DNA of 64,000 nucleotides, taken from NCBI GenBank assembly GCA_036346405.1, contig CM070551.1:59972488-60036487 (forward strand), in the 5' to 3' direction. The notes under the pieces are model-generated. The model was not told where the DNA came from, searched no databases, and was given only the letters and a program-made list of their open reading frames with translations. Position numbers and translations under genes: made by a program. Positions 43,870-55,700 of the stretch are shown here, piece by piece. This stretch comes from Phyllostachys edulis (taxonomy: Eukaryota; Streptophyta; Magnoliopsida; Poales; Poaceae). Position 1 is the first letter of the stretch. Each line of letters begins with the position of its first letter.

Positions 43870-46523
43870 AGTGGCGTCGGAGGAAGAAGGTCTACTCGGG
43901 CGGTTCTGAATGAGTGCCCACGAGTCTTACATAGCCTACACCTTATTGGTGTTGGCGATCTCCACGTTGGCTCGCATCCATGTCGTTCTTGGCGCGCCTT
44001 GGTACGCCTCCACGGCACGGATGCCGTAGTGCTTCATTCGGTGACCACTTCACTTGCTCCGGCCATAGGTCCTGTGGTGGCTTTCCACTCCGTGAGGAGT
44101 TGAACTCCCGTTCAAGTATCATACGGTGTCGTGTATGTCGTAGTACTCCGACATGTACAAGCTAGAAGATTGGTGAAATCTGCACATGCGACATATCGTG
44201 GGAGCAAGGCTTGTGCGGCGATTGAGGCTTATTGCAGTGCAAACCGCCACATCGCCTATGGTACAAACATGCTTCGGTCACCTCTCATGTGGCCATGACG
44301 TACTTGTCCCGCAAGCGGATCTCGAACTTCCTTCTCCGCCATCCATTGTGATAGCTACATGGGATCAGACGCCGTAATTTTCTTCTCCATATGCATAAGG
44401 GTAACCTCCGAGTCTTGCTTCCCTCGTCCAAATCTTTGGCCATCATTGCCCGATTCTGAAATGTAAGCAACCGGCCGTCACGGTTCCATGTCTCGTCTAC
44501 AACACAACGGTGATGGGAGGGCACAGACCCCTTTCAACACACCGTTGTAGACCTCGGACATGTTGGTTGTCATGATGCGTCTTGAGCACCATAGGTGTCG
44601 TGAAGAAGGACCATTTCTCATAGTCGGGGCATGCTCGCTCATCCACTCGGCGAACTCACTTTGCGGTGCGCTGGGCGAACCTCCACTTGCCTGCTGGTTT
44701 CGACCTCAAGTTCCCGCCACACGGCATCGAACTTGCGCTTACGGTTACGTAAGCGAGCTTCTTGAACTTCTTCATGAGGTCTTTGCTCCGGCGTGTGTGG
44801 AAATTGGCGACTAGATGCGCATGCACCAATGTGCGCATGTCGTTCCATTGGGCGGTGCCCTAATGCCGATGCGCATAGTGCGCCAGCGACAACAACCCGG
44901 CATGACGGTCGGTTATGACACACACATTCGGCCGATCCCTTACAACATGTTGCTTTATGTTGGCTAGAAACCATAGCCAACTGGCAGTGTTCTCATTCTC
45001 CACAATTGCAAAAGCAACTGGGAGCAATTGGTCGTTATAACAATGACAATAGCGGTGAGAATGGTGCCCTTGTATTTCCCGCAAAGGAAAGTACCGTCCA
45101 TACTCAGGACGGGACGACAGTGGTGGAAGCCCTGGACTGCCGGGCCAAAAGCCCAGAAGACTCGATCAAGGATTAGGGAATTTGGGTTGTTGGACCTGTC
45201 GGGCCTATCGTCCCTATTGGCGCATGTCCCGGATTAGCATCCGCAATTTGCTTCAGCATTCTGGGGACTAGGTCGTACGCCTCCTTGTAGGTACCGTACA
45301 ACCCTTCAAGGACCTTTCGCTTTGCTCGCTCGCCAGACCTTACTGTAGCTAACGACATACCCTATTGTATTAGCTACATTAGCCATGAGAACCTTTGGCG
45401 AAATGGTCAAATCGGCGACAATGCGCATGGCTTACAATGCTCGCGATGTAGGCGAGGTTACATTCTTATCGTTTGCAATGGCTCTGAAGCTCACATGTGT
45501 GATCCGTCCACGGTTGTGATCGGAAGGCCGTTCCGCCCGAGGAATCTCTGCGCCACGGACTTTGCGGGGCAAGAGGTAAACGCGACTTAACTATGTAAGT
45601 GTCGAGATTAGACACGCACATAACAGGCGACATATATTAGTTAGTACAGCGTCTTTGTAGATGGTTGAAGATACATCAAACAAAGTTCAAACTCACTGTA
45701 CACTTTCGGTAAGTCCATTGGTCTTCACCGCGAACCTCACGATAGCTTGCTGGCGGCGACCTTGTGTGGGAAATGTTGCCCCTGGCGGGGTGTCGCATCG
45801 AAGGCCTGACGACTCGTGCTCTGGGCGAGAACAAGGGAAGAGGCGGCAGCAATCCAACCGACTTGGAACATAGTCCGTGTCGGTCGAAACAATGCCACAG
45901 CGATCCGCCCTCATCGCCGGCCGTCCTCGCTGGATTGCGAGTCAAAGTTGTCCTCATCTTCGGTGGCGGTGCCTCGGACATGCCATCGATAATCTCGTGA
46001 CAATCAACACGAGCATCCGCCATCTATCCACACCTTCATTTGGTTGGAAAGTACGAATCTCCATCAAGCTGGAGCATCTGCGCGAACGACGTCTGGCGCT
46101 CTCGAGACCTCTCCCATCGTCATTAAACCAAAGAGGGACAAGAGCGTCGGCGGCTCCTGAGCGGCGCCCCGGAGGATTGAGCGGGATAAACAAAATTGAT
46201 GTACACCATGGGTCGTCCATAGATCGGGCGTGAGGATTGCTAACGATCTCCATGTACTCGCCCACATGCCCTTTCTTTGGTCACCTTCAGTGAGCCCCAC
46301 AACATCTGCCGTGTTGTGGGACCATGGTGGCGATGACCGCCTCTATTACTATCTTGTTCCTAGCGACGTGCCTATCAAACAACTGCCGAATGCACCGTCG
46401 TAGCTCTAGCAAATCGACGCGTGCCAGGTTGGGAACGTTTACCAAGGCGCGCTGGCAGCTGGACAAATCAACTCCGTCTGGACCGGCACGCACGTTACCA
46501 TGGAACACGTACAGTGTCTCCAT
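43870..46523 (-). pseudogene. MURA-type Mutator transposase, broken
   Basis: Starts METLYVFHGNVRAGPDGVDL at 46523, after an intron acceptor (TTTTTTGTCAG). The minus strand then yields the catalytic MULE domain: NDQLLPVAFAIVENENTASW and WFLANIKQHV then RPNVCVITDRHAGLL (45084-44870). Past this come VRSGERAKRKVLEG-YGTYKEAYDLVPRML and, near the 3' end (44165-43870), RRAKNDMDASQRGD, the basic run before the C-terminal zinc knuckle. The family cuts and pastes MULEs. Frameshifts interrupt nearly every domain. Confidence 0.85.
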
Positions 46524-46781
46524 TTCTGACAAAAAATAAGACAATATTTCAACCAACACACAACATAAGAACCATACGTGCGTTGCTGAAATGAACTTAC
46601 CGTTACGACGTTACCAACTCTTAACCTCAGACACGGAAGACTGCAAATTCAAACATGCATCGCATTAGTAACGACTAACGAATTCAAACAAAGGACAAAG
46701 AAAAATGTTAGGTGCGGAGAGGAGGCACCTCACAAGAGAGAGAGATTCTGAGAGGAGCGATCGGCGAGTGTGTGTAGCAGC

Positions 46782-46791
46782 GTTTAAATAG
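46782..46791 (-). promoter_or_regulatory. TATA box of the MURA gene
   Basis: CTATTTAAAC on the minus strand, about 260 bp before the ATG at 46523, with a plausible 5' UTR intron between (acceptor at about 46526). Confidence 0.6.
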
Positions 46792-47001
46792 CCGAAACCT
46801 TGGAGGCATAGCGTGGCGTGAGGCGGAGTCCTACCATGGTGGCGGAGGGGCAGGTCTGTCAGCGTCTGGCGGAGGGACAAGACCACACGGGACAGCTTTG
46901 CGCAGTGACAAGACCACACGGGGCAGCTTTGCCCAGTGATTAGACCAAAACAGACAAAGGAGACACTTTACTTGTGATGACAAGAAATTAACCACACCAT
47001 G

Positions 47002-50000
47002 TGTAACATCCCTATTTTCCTGGCCTTTTTGAAGATTTCCAAAACCCTAAAAAGGAACCATTTGATTTTATTAATTTGCCAAAGCTTAAATGGTAATTTA
47101 GAATTTCAAAAGTGGTTTAATTTGAAATTAATTAAACTTCAATTAATTAAAGTTGGTTTAGTGAGTTTAGTTGGATTTTTATTTTGGTTTTTCCTTTGGC
47201 CTTATGTTAAAAATAATTAATTGCAAAAACTAAAAGCAAAAGTGAAGCTGAAAACTATTTTTACTAAGTCCTAAATAATTCAAGGGATTTCTGTGAATTT
47301 TCCTAGAATTTTTGGACAGCTTAAGCTATTTTCTAAAAATGCTTTTGCTTTTCTGCTATTTTCTAAAAAGAAAAAGATTAGAAACCCACCTCAGCAGTGT
47401 GGGCGAAACTCCCTCGGCAGATTCTTGTGCTTCATGTGTGTTGACCCAGCGACCCTCTCCCTCTCCACTTCGATCTGGATCGAGCAGGCGTGTTCTTGGC
47501 GTCGCCTCTCTCTCTCTCTCCCTCTCTCTTTCTCTCGCGCCCTTGGGGCCCTTTGTCGGCCTCGGCCCACGGGTCGTCCCCTACCTCCGTCCCGCCGCAC
47601 CCTCGCTCCCTCGCCCGCCAAATCCGCCGCTCTGCGCCGCCTCCTCGTTGCCCTAGCGCCACAGGTCACACTTTCGGTGCCCCTTCGTTTCCGCCTCCAT
47701 GCGCGCCGCCCCTCCTTCTGCCCCTCCTCCGTTTCTGCCGGCCTTGCGCTTGCCATTAAAACCGCCCAGCGAGCTCGCAACCCTCCTCCTCAGGGGCCCC
47801 CTCCGCCTATTTAAGGAACACGTGACCGCCTTGAAACCTTTCTCTCTTTCCCTCCCCTCTCTCCCTCTACCCTCCGGCCTCGCCAATTTGAAGCTTTCTG
47901 CCGTCGCCGCCGTGCTTCTCCCTTACCCGCCCGCCCGCCGTCAAGCCTTCCCGCCGTCGCCGACCCACCCTCGGCATCGCCGTCTTAGGCGCGCCCGGTC
48001 TTAGCGCCTCCCGTCGCCTAAACCTCGCCGGAGCTCTTGCGCGTTGAGCCGCCGCCTCGCCGCTTCTTTTCCTCACGCCGTCGTCTAAATCGCCGCGCGT
48101 CCTCGGGGCCCGCGCGTTAAGCTTCATGACCTCCTCTTGCGACAGTGCCCTCGCCGCCGCCCGACTTTCGCCGCCGTTCGCGGCGACCCTCGATCCCAGA
48201 GCGCCGCCCGCCTCGGGTCTGACGTGGCAGCCACGTGGCCGCCACCTCAGCGCCCGTCGATTACCACGTCAGCCCCGGTTGCGTGCTGCCAATCGGCACC
48301 GGTCGGCAAGCTGCGATTTTCTTCGGATTTTCTTTAGGAAAATAATTCGGAAATTCGAAAACCCTAAAATCCATCATTTTATGTGATTTTCTAACTTCCT
48401 TTGGCCGTAACTTCTTCATTCGAACTCCGATTCGAGTGATTCCAATTTCTAAATTCATCTAAAATCCTTGTCTTCCTATTAGTATTTATTTGGTATTTAT
48501 TTGGATTTTATTTGGAGTTGTTTTATTTATTTAGCTTTGGTTGCGCGTATAGGTTCGGCGTTTGGAAGATTTATGAACCGACGCATCAAGCACCTCCACT
48601 CTTCAACGAAGGCAAGTCATAGACCATTGATCATGTTGATCCCATGTTTATAAAAGTATATTGTTTTATATAAACATGCATGGCTAGTTTTATAATAAAT
48701 GGTTTCGGGTTTAGTTAATTACCTAATTGCCATTATGCCTCCTTGTTAATTTGTACTTGACATGTATACTTGAATGACATAACTCCTTGGACACCCTAGG
48801 ATGGTTATTGTTAGTTGGACATGATGTAATACCAACATGGGTACCGTATTGTAGTCATGCTCTAGTAGGCGTTGGTCTCGATCTCATGATTCAATAAATG
48901 TTGATTTGCCCTAGCGCACATGGTTTGTGGCTTGTGTAGTAACGACCTGTGTTGCTAATAATGCGAAGTGTGGTCCTGTGTGAGACCACGACATTTGTTG
49001 TCACCTTACTAAAATTTGTGTGCCATGATTAGGGTGGTCCTCTGGCTGGGTTGAACCCAACATGATGAATTTGACTAAAGGAAATTATGGAACAAGTGGC
49101 GGAGCCACGATAAAAGATGTTGTGCCATGACTAGGGTGGTCATTTGGCGGGTTGAGCGAAAATAATTTATGCTCGGACGAGTGGGTGGTGGAAAAGGTGG
49201 GTGCTTAATGCACACTTGGAATGTGGAACCGCCTCATCTGAGCAACCAACTAAGGACTTAACCTTGAACCATTGATCGGGCCTCAACTGTACAACCACAT
49301 GTCTAGATTGGGATAGACCTGGCTGAATAATTAGCAATGTCTTGGTTCGGTTCTGTTTTGGTTGGGAACGGCGCAAGAGGGGGCCAGATGGAGGCGAAAC
49401 CTTAGCGAGCAGAACTGAGTCAAGACAGAACTTTGTAAAAGCCTTGTCACGTACTCTAGACTGCTTACCCAAGGTAGTGAGCGGTGGCATAGATATATGC
49501 CGAACAAACTAGAGAAATTAAGTGTCTTGTGGGTCAAGTTGTACAACCTCTGCGAGTGTAAAACTATTGAATAGCCGTGTCCCGATTACGGACATGCTGG
49601 TGATTTCATGAGGGGTAGAGCAGTATTTGAAAATGTTGGAATGGTTTGGTCGAATCTTGTAGTTGGTTGATGGTTGGGTAGTGAGCAGGTGTTCACTATT
49701 TGTTTCAAAGAAAGTTGCTTACTTATGTATTACTCTTTTAAATTATGCTTTGCAATCCACTTATCGTATTCTTGTCAAATCTTGCTTTTACGCAAAATAG
49801 CCATAAAGCTATCCTTGCCAAGCCTTGCGTAAATATTACTTGCATACAATTCACTATGACTTGTTGAGTACATTCAAAGTACTCATGGCCTTGCGCCTCT
49901 GTTTAAATCGGCGAGAGGAAGGTGAACGATGAACTCGAGTTTTATGAAGAAGATTACTTTGAAGACTTTGCGAATTAGGTCGCGTCCTTCACTCGATTGC

Positions 50001-50260
50001 GGTGGGCATATTGGGTGACCTCCACCGAAGTTGTGTTTCATTGCAAGCTCTCTTTTGTTGCTTAGCCACATGTGGCGAACGTTGTAAGACTTGACCATAA
50101 GGTCTCTTTTGGTTAATAATATTAATTTATGCCTTCATCTTTTGTTTGGTTGTGTGGTTATGATTGCACCAATGTTGCAAGCTGTGTGAGCTAGCTCTTG
50201 ATCATGGGACTAGTTGAGAATACACGAGAGGGTCTGGGGTTGCATACCCGGGTCCCGACA
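47002..50260. repeat. Solo LTR (3.26 kb), Tekay/Del-like, inside the MULE
   Basis: Starts TGTAACATCC and ends GGGTCCCGACA, with perfect target duplication CCATG at 46997-47001 and 50261-50265. Great length and these ends resemble Tekay/Del-type Gypsy LTRs; the family is inferred. It contains a GC-rich, CpG-dense segment (47440-48310), a TATTTAAGG TATA-like box near 47808, and a roughly 110-bp direct repeat (GTGCCATGA(T/C)TAGGGTGGTC at 49021 and 49122). No internal coding region, so unequal LTR recombination is the likely origin. Confidence 0.92.
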
Positions 50261-50279
50261 CCATGCCAACCATAGGGCT

Positions 50280-50286
50280 TATAAAG
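50280..50286 (+). promoter_or_regulatory. TATA box of the GRF-like MULE gene
   Basis: TATAAAG only about 15 bp to the right of the solo-LTR insertion point. The LTR therefore separates this core promoter from its own upstream sequence. Confidence 0.55.
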
Positions 50287-50337
50287 GGGTTAAACCAAAC
50301 CGAACACTACACAACACTACACAATAGATACCCGACT

Positions 50338-51402
50338 ATGGACTCTTGACAAACTTCTCTGCGAGGTCATTGAAGAAGCAAAATTGGCTTAAGCGAAGAG
50401 GAAGCAGCTACAATACCGAGATAAATCAATGAAAGATGCTCCAGTACCACCACGTTTTCCGATCCGCAATGTGTGTGTGGCGAACCGGCGAGAGATCATT
50501 CATCCACACACCCGGCCACGCACCGGGCGTACTACGTCACGGGCACCACCTCATAAGCATTTCTTTCGCGCGCATTGATTTTTGTCAGCGTTGACTTCCG
50601 TAAAGTTTTAACTTCATCCCCATGAAATGGCAGCGAGAGATCGTTGCCACTTCTTCCATGGATCGGCGGCGGAGATGTCTGACGGGCATTCATCGGTGAT
50701 ATATCTTTGAACTACTCGGTGCGGGCGAGAACTTCGTCGCGGTGGAAACCTTACGTCTGGGACCTGTTGAGGGCGCACGAAGGAGCCCGATGGTCGCCGG
50801 CGTAATCCATGTAGAGCGGCGTGAGTTATGAAGAATTTACATCCTTTTCGTTTTCACTTACATCATACAATCACGGGACATGGGCGACTTGACATACCGC
50901 CCCACGCGTGGGCGATCCCGCGACAAGGGCAAGGAAAGGCTCATCTTGGTGAGCCGACCCCCGCAGCGTTCCGATCGCCGGCGTCTCCGTATCCACGGCG
51001 TGAGTTCTGAAGAATTTACATCATTCTTACGATTTTCACTATAGGCGCACTAACATCATGGAGTCGCGGGACATGGGCGACTTGACATACCGACCCGGCG
51101 TGGGCGATCCGCGACAAGGGCAAGGAAAACTCATCTTGGTGAGCGGCCCGACCTGATGTATCCGATCGTCCGGCGTAATCCGTGTCGACGACGTGAGTTA
51201 TGAAGAATTTACATCATTCTTCCGATTTCCACTATCGATGAACTTACATCGTGAAATCGCGGGACATGGACGACTTGACATACCGGCCGGCGTGGACACT
51301 CCGCGACAAGGGAAGGGAAGGGAAGGCGGCGAGGAGTTCAATGCCGAGCTAGCAAGGAAGGAAAATGGCCCGGTCCCGCGATGGGTCGAGATCATTACGT
51401 AG
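50338..51402 (+). pseudogene. GRF-zinc-finger-like gene of the MULE, broken, with triplicated exons
   Basis: Fragments read MKDAPVPPRFPIRNVCV (about 50425), EMAARDRCHFF (about 50620) and, at the end, EEFNAELARKENGPVPRW then VEIIT and a stop at 51402. The CHFF(Q)W-type run and the Pro-rich lead-in resemble the GRF-type zinc finger proteins carried by grass MULEs, but the Cys residues of the finger are not clearly preserved. The centre has three tandem exon-intron units. Function in transposition is unknown. Confidence 0.45.
50815..51320 (+). repeat. Three tandem exon-plus-intron units
   Basis: Units start at 50821, 51000 and 51193, each with GTGAGTT(A/C)TGAAGAATTTACATC (a splice donor and intron start). 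They continue to CGGGACATGG(G/A)CGACTTGACATACCG and GCGACAAGGGCAAGG. Period about 180-190 bp. Confidence 0.85.
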
Positions 51403-51882
51403 TAGTCTCCGTCCTACCCCATGTATTTTACTATCCCTAAAGGCATGTGTACTTATATGGTCCGGATGCTTGTGTCGCAGATGTATCGTAGTAGTAGCGA
51501 GGATGACTAAAGCAATTAGCGGGACCATCATGCCATGTCACTCGTGAAGCGTGCTTACATCGCATACTCTAATGTAGTTCTTGTTCCGTGTCTCCGCTAA
51601 GCATATATTGCAAGTATGTCTTCATCGAGGAGACACTCAGTATTCGGACATCTTCATCATCACAACGACCGTTCCCAACCCCTGCAATCACATTACGTAT
51701 AAGCTTCATAAAGTACCTCATCGTTTATCTGTCTATATACATGTATACGCTCGAGACGATTTCATCGTGAGAACACTCCAATAGTCTGATACCTTTTTAT
51801 ATATATGCGCTCAAACTATGGCGAAACCACGATTTCGGATAAAAAAACCCTACTCCTTGCCCTTATTTCTTAATGAAATTTT

Positions 51883-52097
51883 TTATAAATCTCGATGCCG
51901 ATATTCATTTTCAATCAAATATAATGAAATTTCGTTTTTTTACAAAATATAATGAAATAATATTTTAGCAGACGACGAGAAAAATAAAGAAATGAATCTC
52001 GATGCCGATATTCATTTTCAATCAAATATAATGGAATTTCGTTTTTTACAAAATATAATGAAATAATATTTTAACAGACGACGAGAAAAAAAAATGA
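51883..52097. repeat. Two-copy direct repeat near the right end of the MULE
   Basis: CTCGATGCCGATATTCATTTTCAATCAAATATAATG and the following 60 bases occur at 51891 and 51998 (period about 107 bp) with one or two differences, next to the right terminal inverted repeat. Confidence 0.88.
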
Positions 52098-52129
52098 GGG
52101 GGGCACTGCTACCATACCAAGGCAGTGAC

Positions 52130-52283
52130 TTCGCCCGGGCGGGCGAGTCCTGCGCCCGGGGCGAGGCAGTCCTCGCCGCCCGATGGGCAGATGCGTGCTT
52201 GTTTTGAGGTCAAACTTGTAAATTATAGCGACGGAGACTACTTTAAAAAAAAATTTCTACAGGGTCAAAACAGTAAAAATTTC
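52130..52283. repeat. Right terminal inverted repeat of the MULE
   Basis: Reverse complement of the left terminus at 39694-39840; ends AGTAAAAATTTC before the target duplication CGCAGCAGG. Confidence 0.85.
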
Positions 52284-52727
52284 CGCAGCAGGCTTCGTGC
52301 GGCACGGCCTCCATCCGCAAGCGCCAGGAACTCCCTCGCGCGTGCGTACGAACAACAGCGGGCAGCAGCTCCCGCGTTCTTCGTCGCATCGGTCCGATCG
52401 GCACCAGACGGACAACGGCTTCCAACGCACGCGGAGCGCCAGCGACTCGGTCAAGAGCACAGGTCCCAAATCCTTTTTTAATCCACAGCAGTCAAGACCA
52501 AAACCAAAGATTCATCCACCGGTTCAAGTTCCAAGAAAAATTATTTCTTTAATTAATCGTTCTGTTGATTCACTTCATAGTTTTGGAGATTTTTTGCTTG
52601 ATCGACCTGAGAAGCATACCGGGGTTTGAAGATCTTTGTTTTGCGTACACAGTTCGTGTACCAAAAGGTCGTGATTTTTGCTAGGTTTATACAGATCAGT
52701 ACTAGTAATTTTCAGAATTTATTCTTC

Positions 52728-55700
52728 ATGGCGACTTTGAAGTATGATCTTCCACTCCTGGATCGAGACACAAGGTTCTCGCTGTGGCAAGTTAAAATAA
52801 GGGCTGTGTTGGCACAGATGGATTTGGATGATGTATTGGAAGGGTTTGAGAAACAACCTATCACATGGATTGCAGATGAGAAGCGTAAAGACCGTAAGGC
52901 TTTATCTCGATTCACCTTCATCTATCAAATAATATTTTGCGGGGAGGTTTTGAAGGAGAAGGCAATTTCTTGCATTATGGCTAAAGCTGGAACAACTTTG
53001 CATGACAAAGGATCTCACCAGCAAGATGCATCTCAAGCAGAAGTTGTACTCTTACAAATTGCAAGAAGGAGGATCCATACTTGATCATCTTTCGTTGTTT
53101 AAGGAGATCGTTTCTGACCTTGAGTCGATGGAGGTAAAATATGATGATGAGGATTTGGGTCTTATTCTTTTGTGTTCACTGCCTAGTTCTTTTTCAAATT
53201 TCAGAGATACCATATTATATAGTAGAGATACTCTCACTCTTCATGAAGTTTATGAAGCTTTGCATGCTAAGGAGAAGATAAAATATATGGTACCTTCTGA
53301 AAAATCAAGTCCAAAAGGAGAAGACTTATTTGTTCGTGGCGGGCAAAAGGAGAAGAACTGAAACAATGGATCTCAAGGCAAAAGTTCGACGGCTCACGAG
53401 GCCGATTAAAATCGAGAAACAAGTACAAGTCGTGCAAATATTGCAAGAAAAGTGGGCACGACATCTCTGAATGCTGGAAGCTGCAAAATAAAGAAAAGAG
53501 AACTGGCAATTATAAGCCAAAAGGTAAGCCAGATGATGAAGGTAATGCCTCCCTTGCTGCTGATGATAATTCTGATGGAGGAGTTCTTGTTGCTTTTGCT
53601 GGATGTGCTAAGATCAATGATGAATGGATTCTTGATTCTGCCTGTACCTTTCATATGTGTCCTAATAGGGACTGGTTTGCCACCTATGAACTGTTGAAGG
53701 TGGTGCTTGTCTTGATGGGTGATAACTCATCTTGTAAGGTTCTTGAGAATTGGTTCAATTCAGATCAAGATGTTTGATGGCATTGTCGAACTTTGACAGA
53801 TGTGAGGCACATTCAGTTTGAAAAGAAACCTCATCTCTTTGAGTACTCTTGATGGTAAAGGGTATAAGTATTCGGTAAAGGTGGAGTTTTGAAGGTATCA
53901 AAAGGCTCTCTTGTTGTGATGAAAGTGAGATTAAATCTTAATCTGTACCATCTGCGAGTACTACAATATTAGGTAATATTACTGTAATTTCAAGTTCATT
54001 ACGATTCGATGCTACTAATCTTTGGCATATCGCCTTGGGCATATGAGTGAAATTGGTTTGGCAGAATTGAGCAAGAGAGGACTTCTTGATGGACATAACA
54101 TCGGCAAGCTGAAATTTTGTGAGCATTGTGTGTTTGGCAAACACAAGAGGGTGAGGTTCAATACCTCAGTTCATACCACAAAAGGTATTTTGGATTATGT
54201 GCATTCTGATTTATGGGGCCATCTCGGAAGACATCTCTAGGAGGTGCTCGTTATATGTTAACCATTATTGATGATTACTCTAGAAGAGTGTGGCCTTATT
54301 TCTTGAAGCATAAATCGAAGCATTTTCACATTTAAAGAGTGGAAGACTATGGTTGAAAGGCAAACCGAAAAGAAGGTAAAAAACTTCAGACCGATAATGG
54401 GATGGAATTCATTATGATGAATTTGAATCATATTACAAAGGTGAAGGCATTGTTAGGCACTACACGTTCTGGTACTCCTCAACAAAACGGTGTAGGTGGC
54501 GTATGAACAGGACCATCATTTCTAGGGCCCGTTGAATGTTGTCAAATGCGAGTTTGCATAGGCGTTTTTGAAATGAAGCCGCTTCCTTTTTGCTACCTTA
54601 TTAATCGGTCACCCTCTCTTGCAATTGAAAAGACTCCAATTGAGGTATGGTCTGGTTCCCCAGCAAATTATTCAGAATTGAGAGTTTTTGGCTGTACTAC
54701 TTATGCTCATGTTGATAATGGAAAATTAGAGCCTAGAGCTATTAAGTGCATCTTTCTTGGTTATAAATCTGGTGTTAAAGGATATAAGTTGTGGAATCCT
54801 GAAACAAGGAAGGTAGTGATTAGCAGAAACGTTGTCTTTAATGAATCTGCTATGCTTCATGATAAACTGCCCACTAATGTTCCTATTGAGAGTGAGCAGA
54901 ATTCAAGTGTTCAGGTAGACCATTTTGTTGGTTCAAATGACACATCAGATAAGGAAAATATTGTTGTTCATGATGCACCTATTGTTGATGATACTTCTAT
55001 TGTTGAGCAGCCACCACAACGGTCTATTGCAGTTGATAGGCCTAGGAGGGAGATTAATCCACCCAAGAGGTTGATTGAAGAAGCTAATATTGTTGCTTAT
55101 GCTTTGAGTGTGGCAGAAGAAATTGAAGGTAATTCAGATACTTCATCATACTCTGAGGCTATTAACTCCACTAATTGTAATAAGTGGATAACTACCATGC
55201 ATGATGAAATGGAGTCACTTGAAAAGAATGGCACTTGGGAATTAGTGAAATTGCCAAAGGAGAAGAAGCCTGTTCATTGCAAGTGGATTTTCAAAAGAAA
55301 GGAAGGTATTTCTTCTACTGAACCAGCAAGGTATAAAGCAAGATTGGTTGCAAAAGGTTATAGCCAGATTCCAGGTATTGATTTTAATGATGTCTTTTCT
55401 CCAGTTGTGAAGCATAGTTCTATTCGCACTTTACTCAGTATTGTTGCTATGCGTGATTATGAACTTGAACAATTAGATGTTAAAACTGCATTTTTACATG
55501 GAGAGTTGGAAGAAGACATTTATATGGACCAACCTGAGGGTTTTGTTACTCCTGAAAAAGAACACCTTGTTTGTAGATTAAAGAAATCTCTTTATGGTTT
55601 GAAGCAATCTCCTAGGAAATGGTACAAGAGATTTGACTCCTTTATGCTCTCTCATGACTTTAAGCGATCTGATTATGATAGCTGTGTTCATTTAAAGACT

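Larger units (their letters stand above)
39694..52283. mobile_element. Mutator-like element with four genes, inserted in the Copia leader
   Basis: A 12.6-kb element bounded by the 9-bp target duplication CGCAGCAGG (39685-39693 and 52284-52292). Terminal inverted repeats start GA(G/A)ATTTTTACTGTTTTGACCCT and continue imperfectly for 100-180 bp. It contains a MURA transposase gene (minus), a plant-mobile-domain gene (plus), a small tail-anchored protein gene (minus) and a GRF-zinc-finger-like gene (plus), each with a TATA box. A solo LTR of 3.26 kb is nested in it. Without the solo LTR the element is about 9.3 kb. Confidence 0.93.

Noticed and set aside
47293..47814. 173-codon open frame and several overlapping ones
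   Set aside because: GC-rich segment of the solo LTR; frames are open on both strands and none resembles a protein.
49095..49110. GTGGCGGAGCCACG resembling the inner hAT terminus
   Set aside because: Only about 12 bp match, with no opposite end or 8-bp duplication; it sits in an internal part of the solo LTR.
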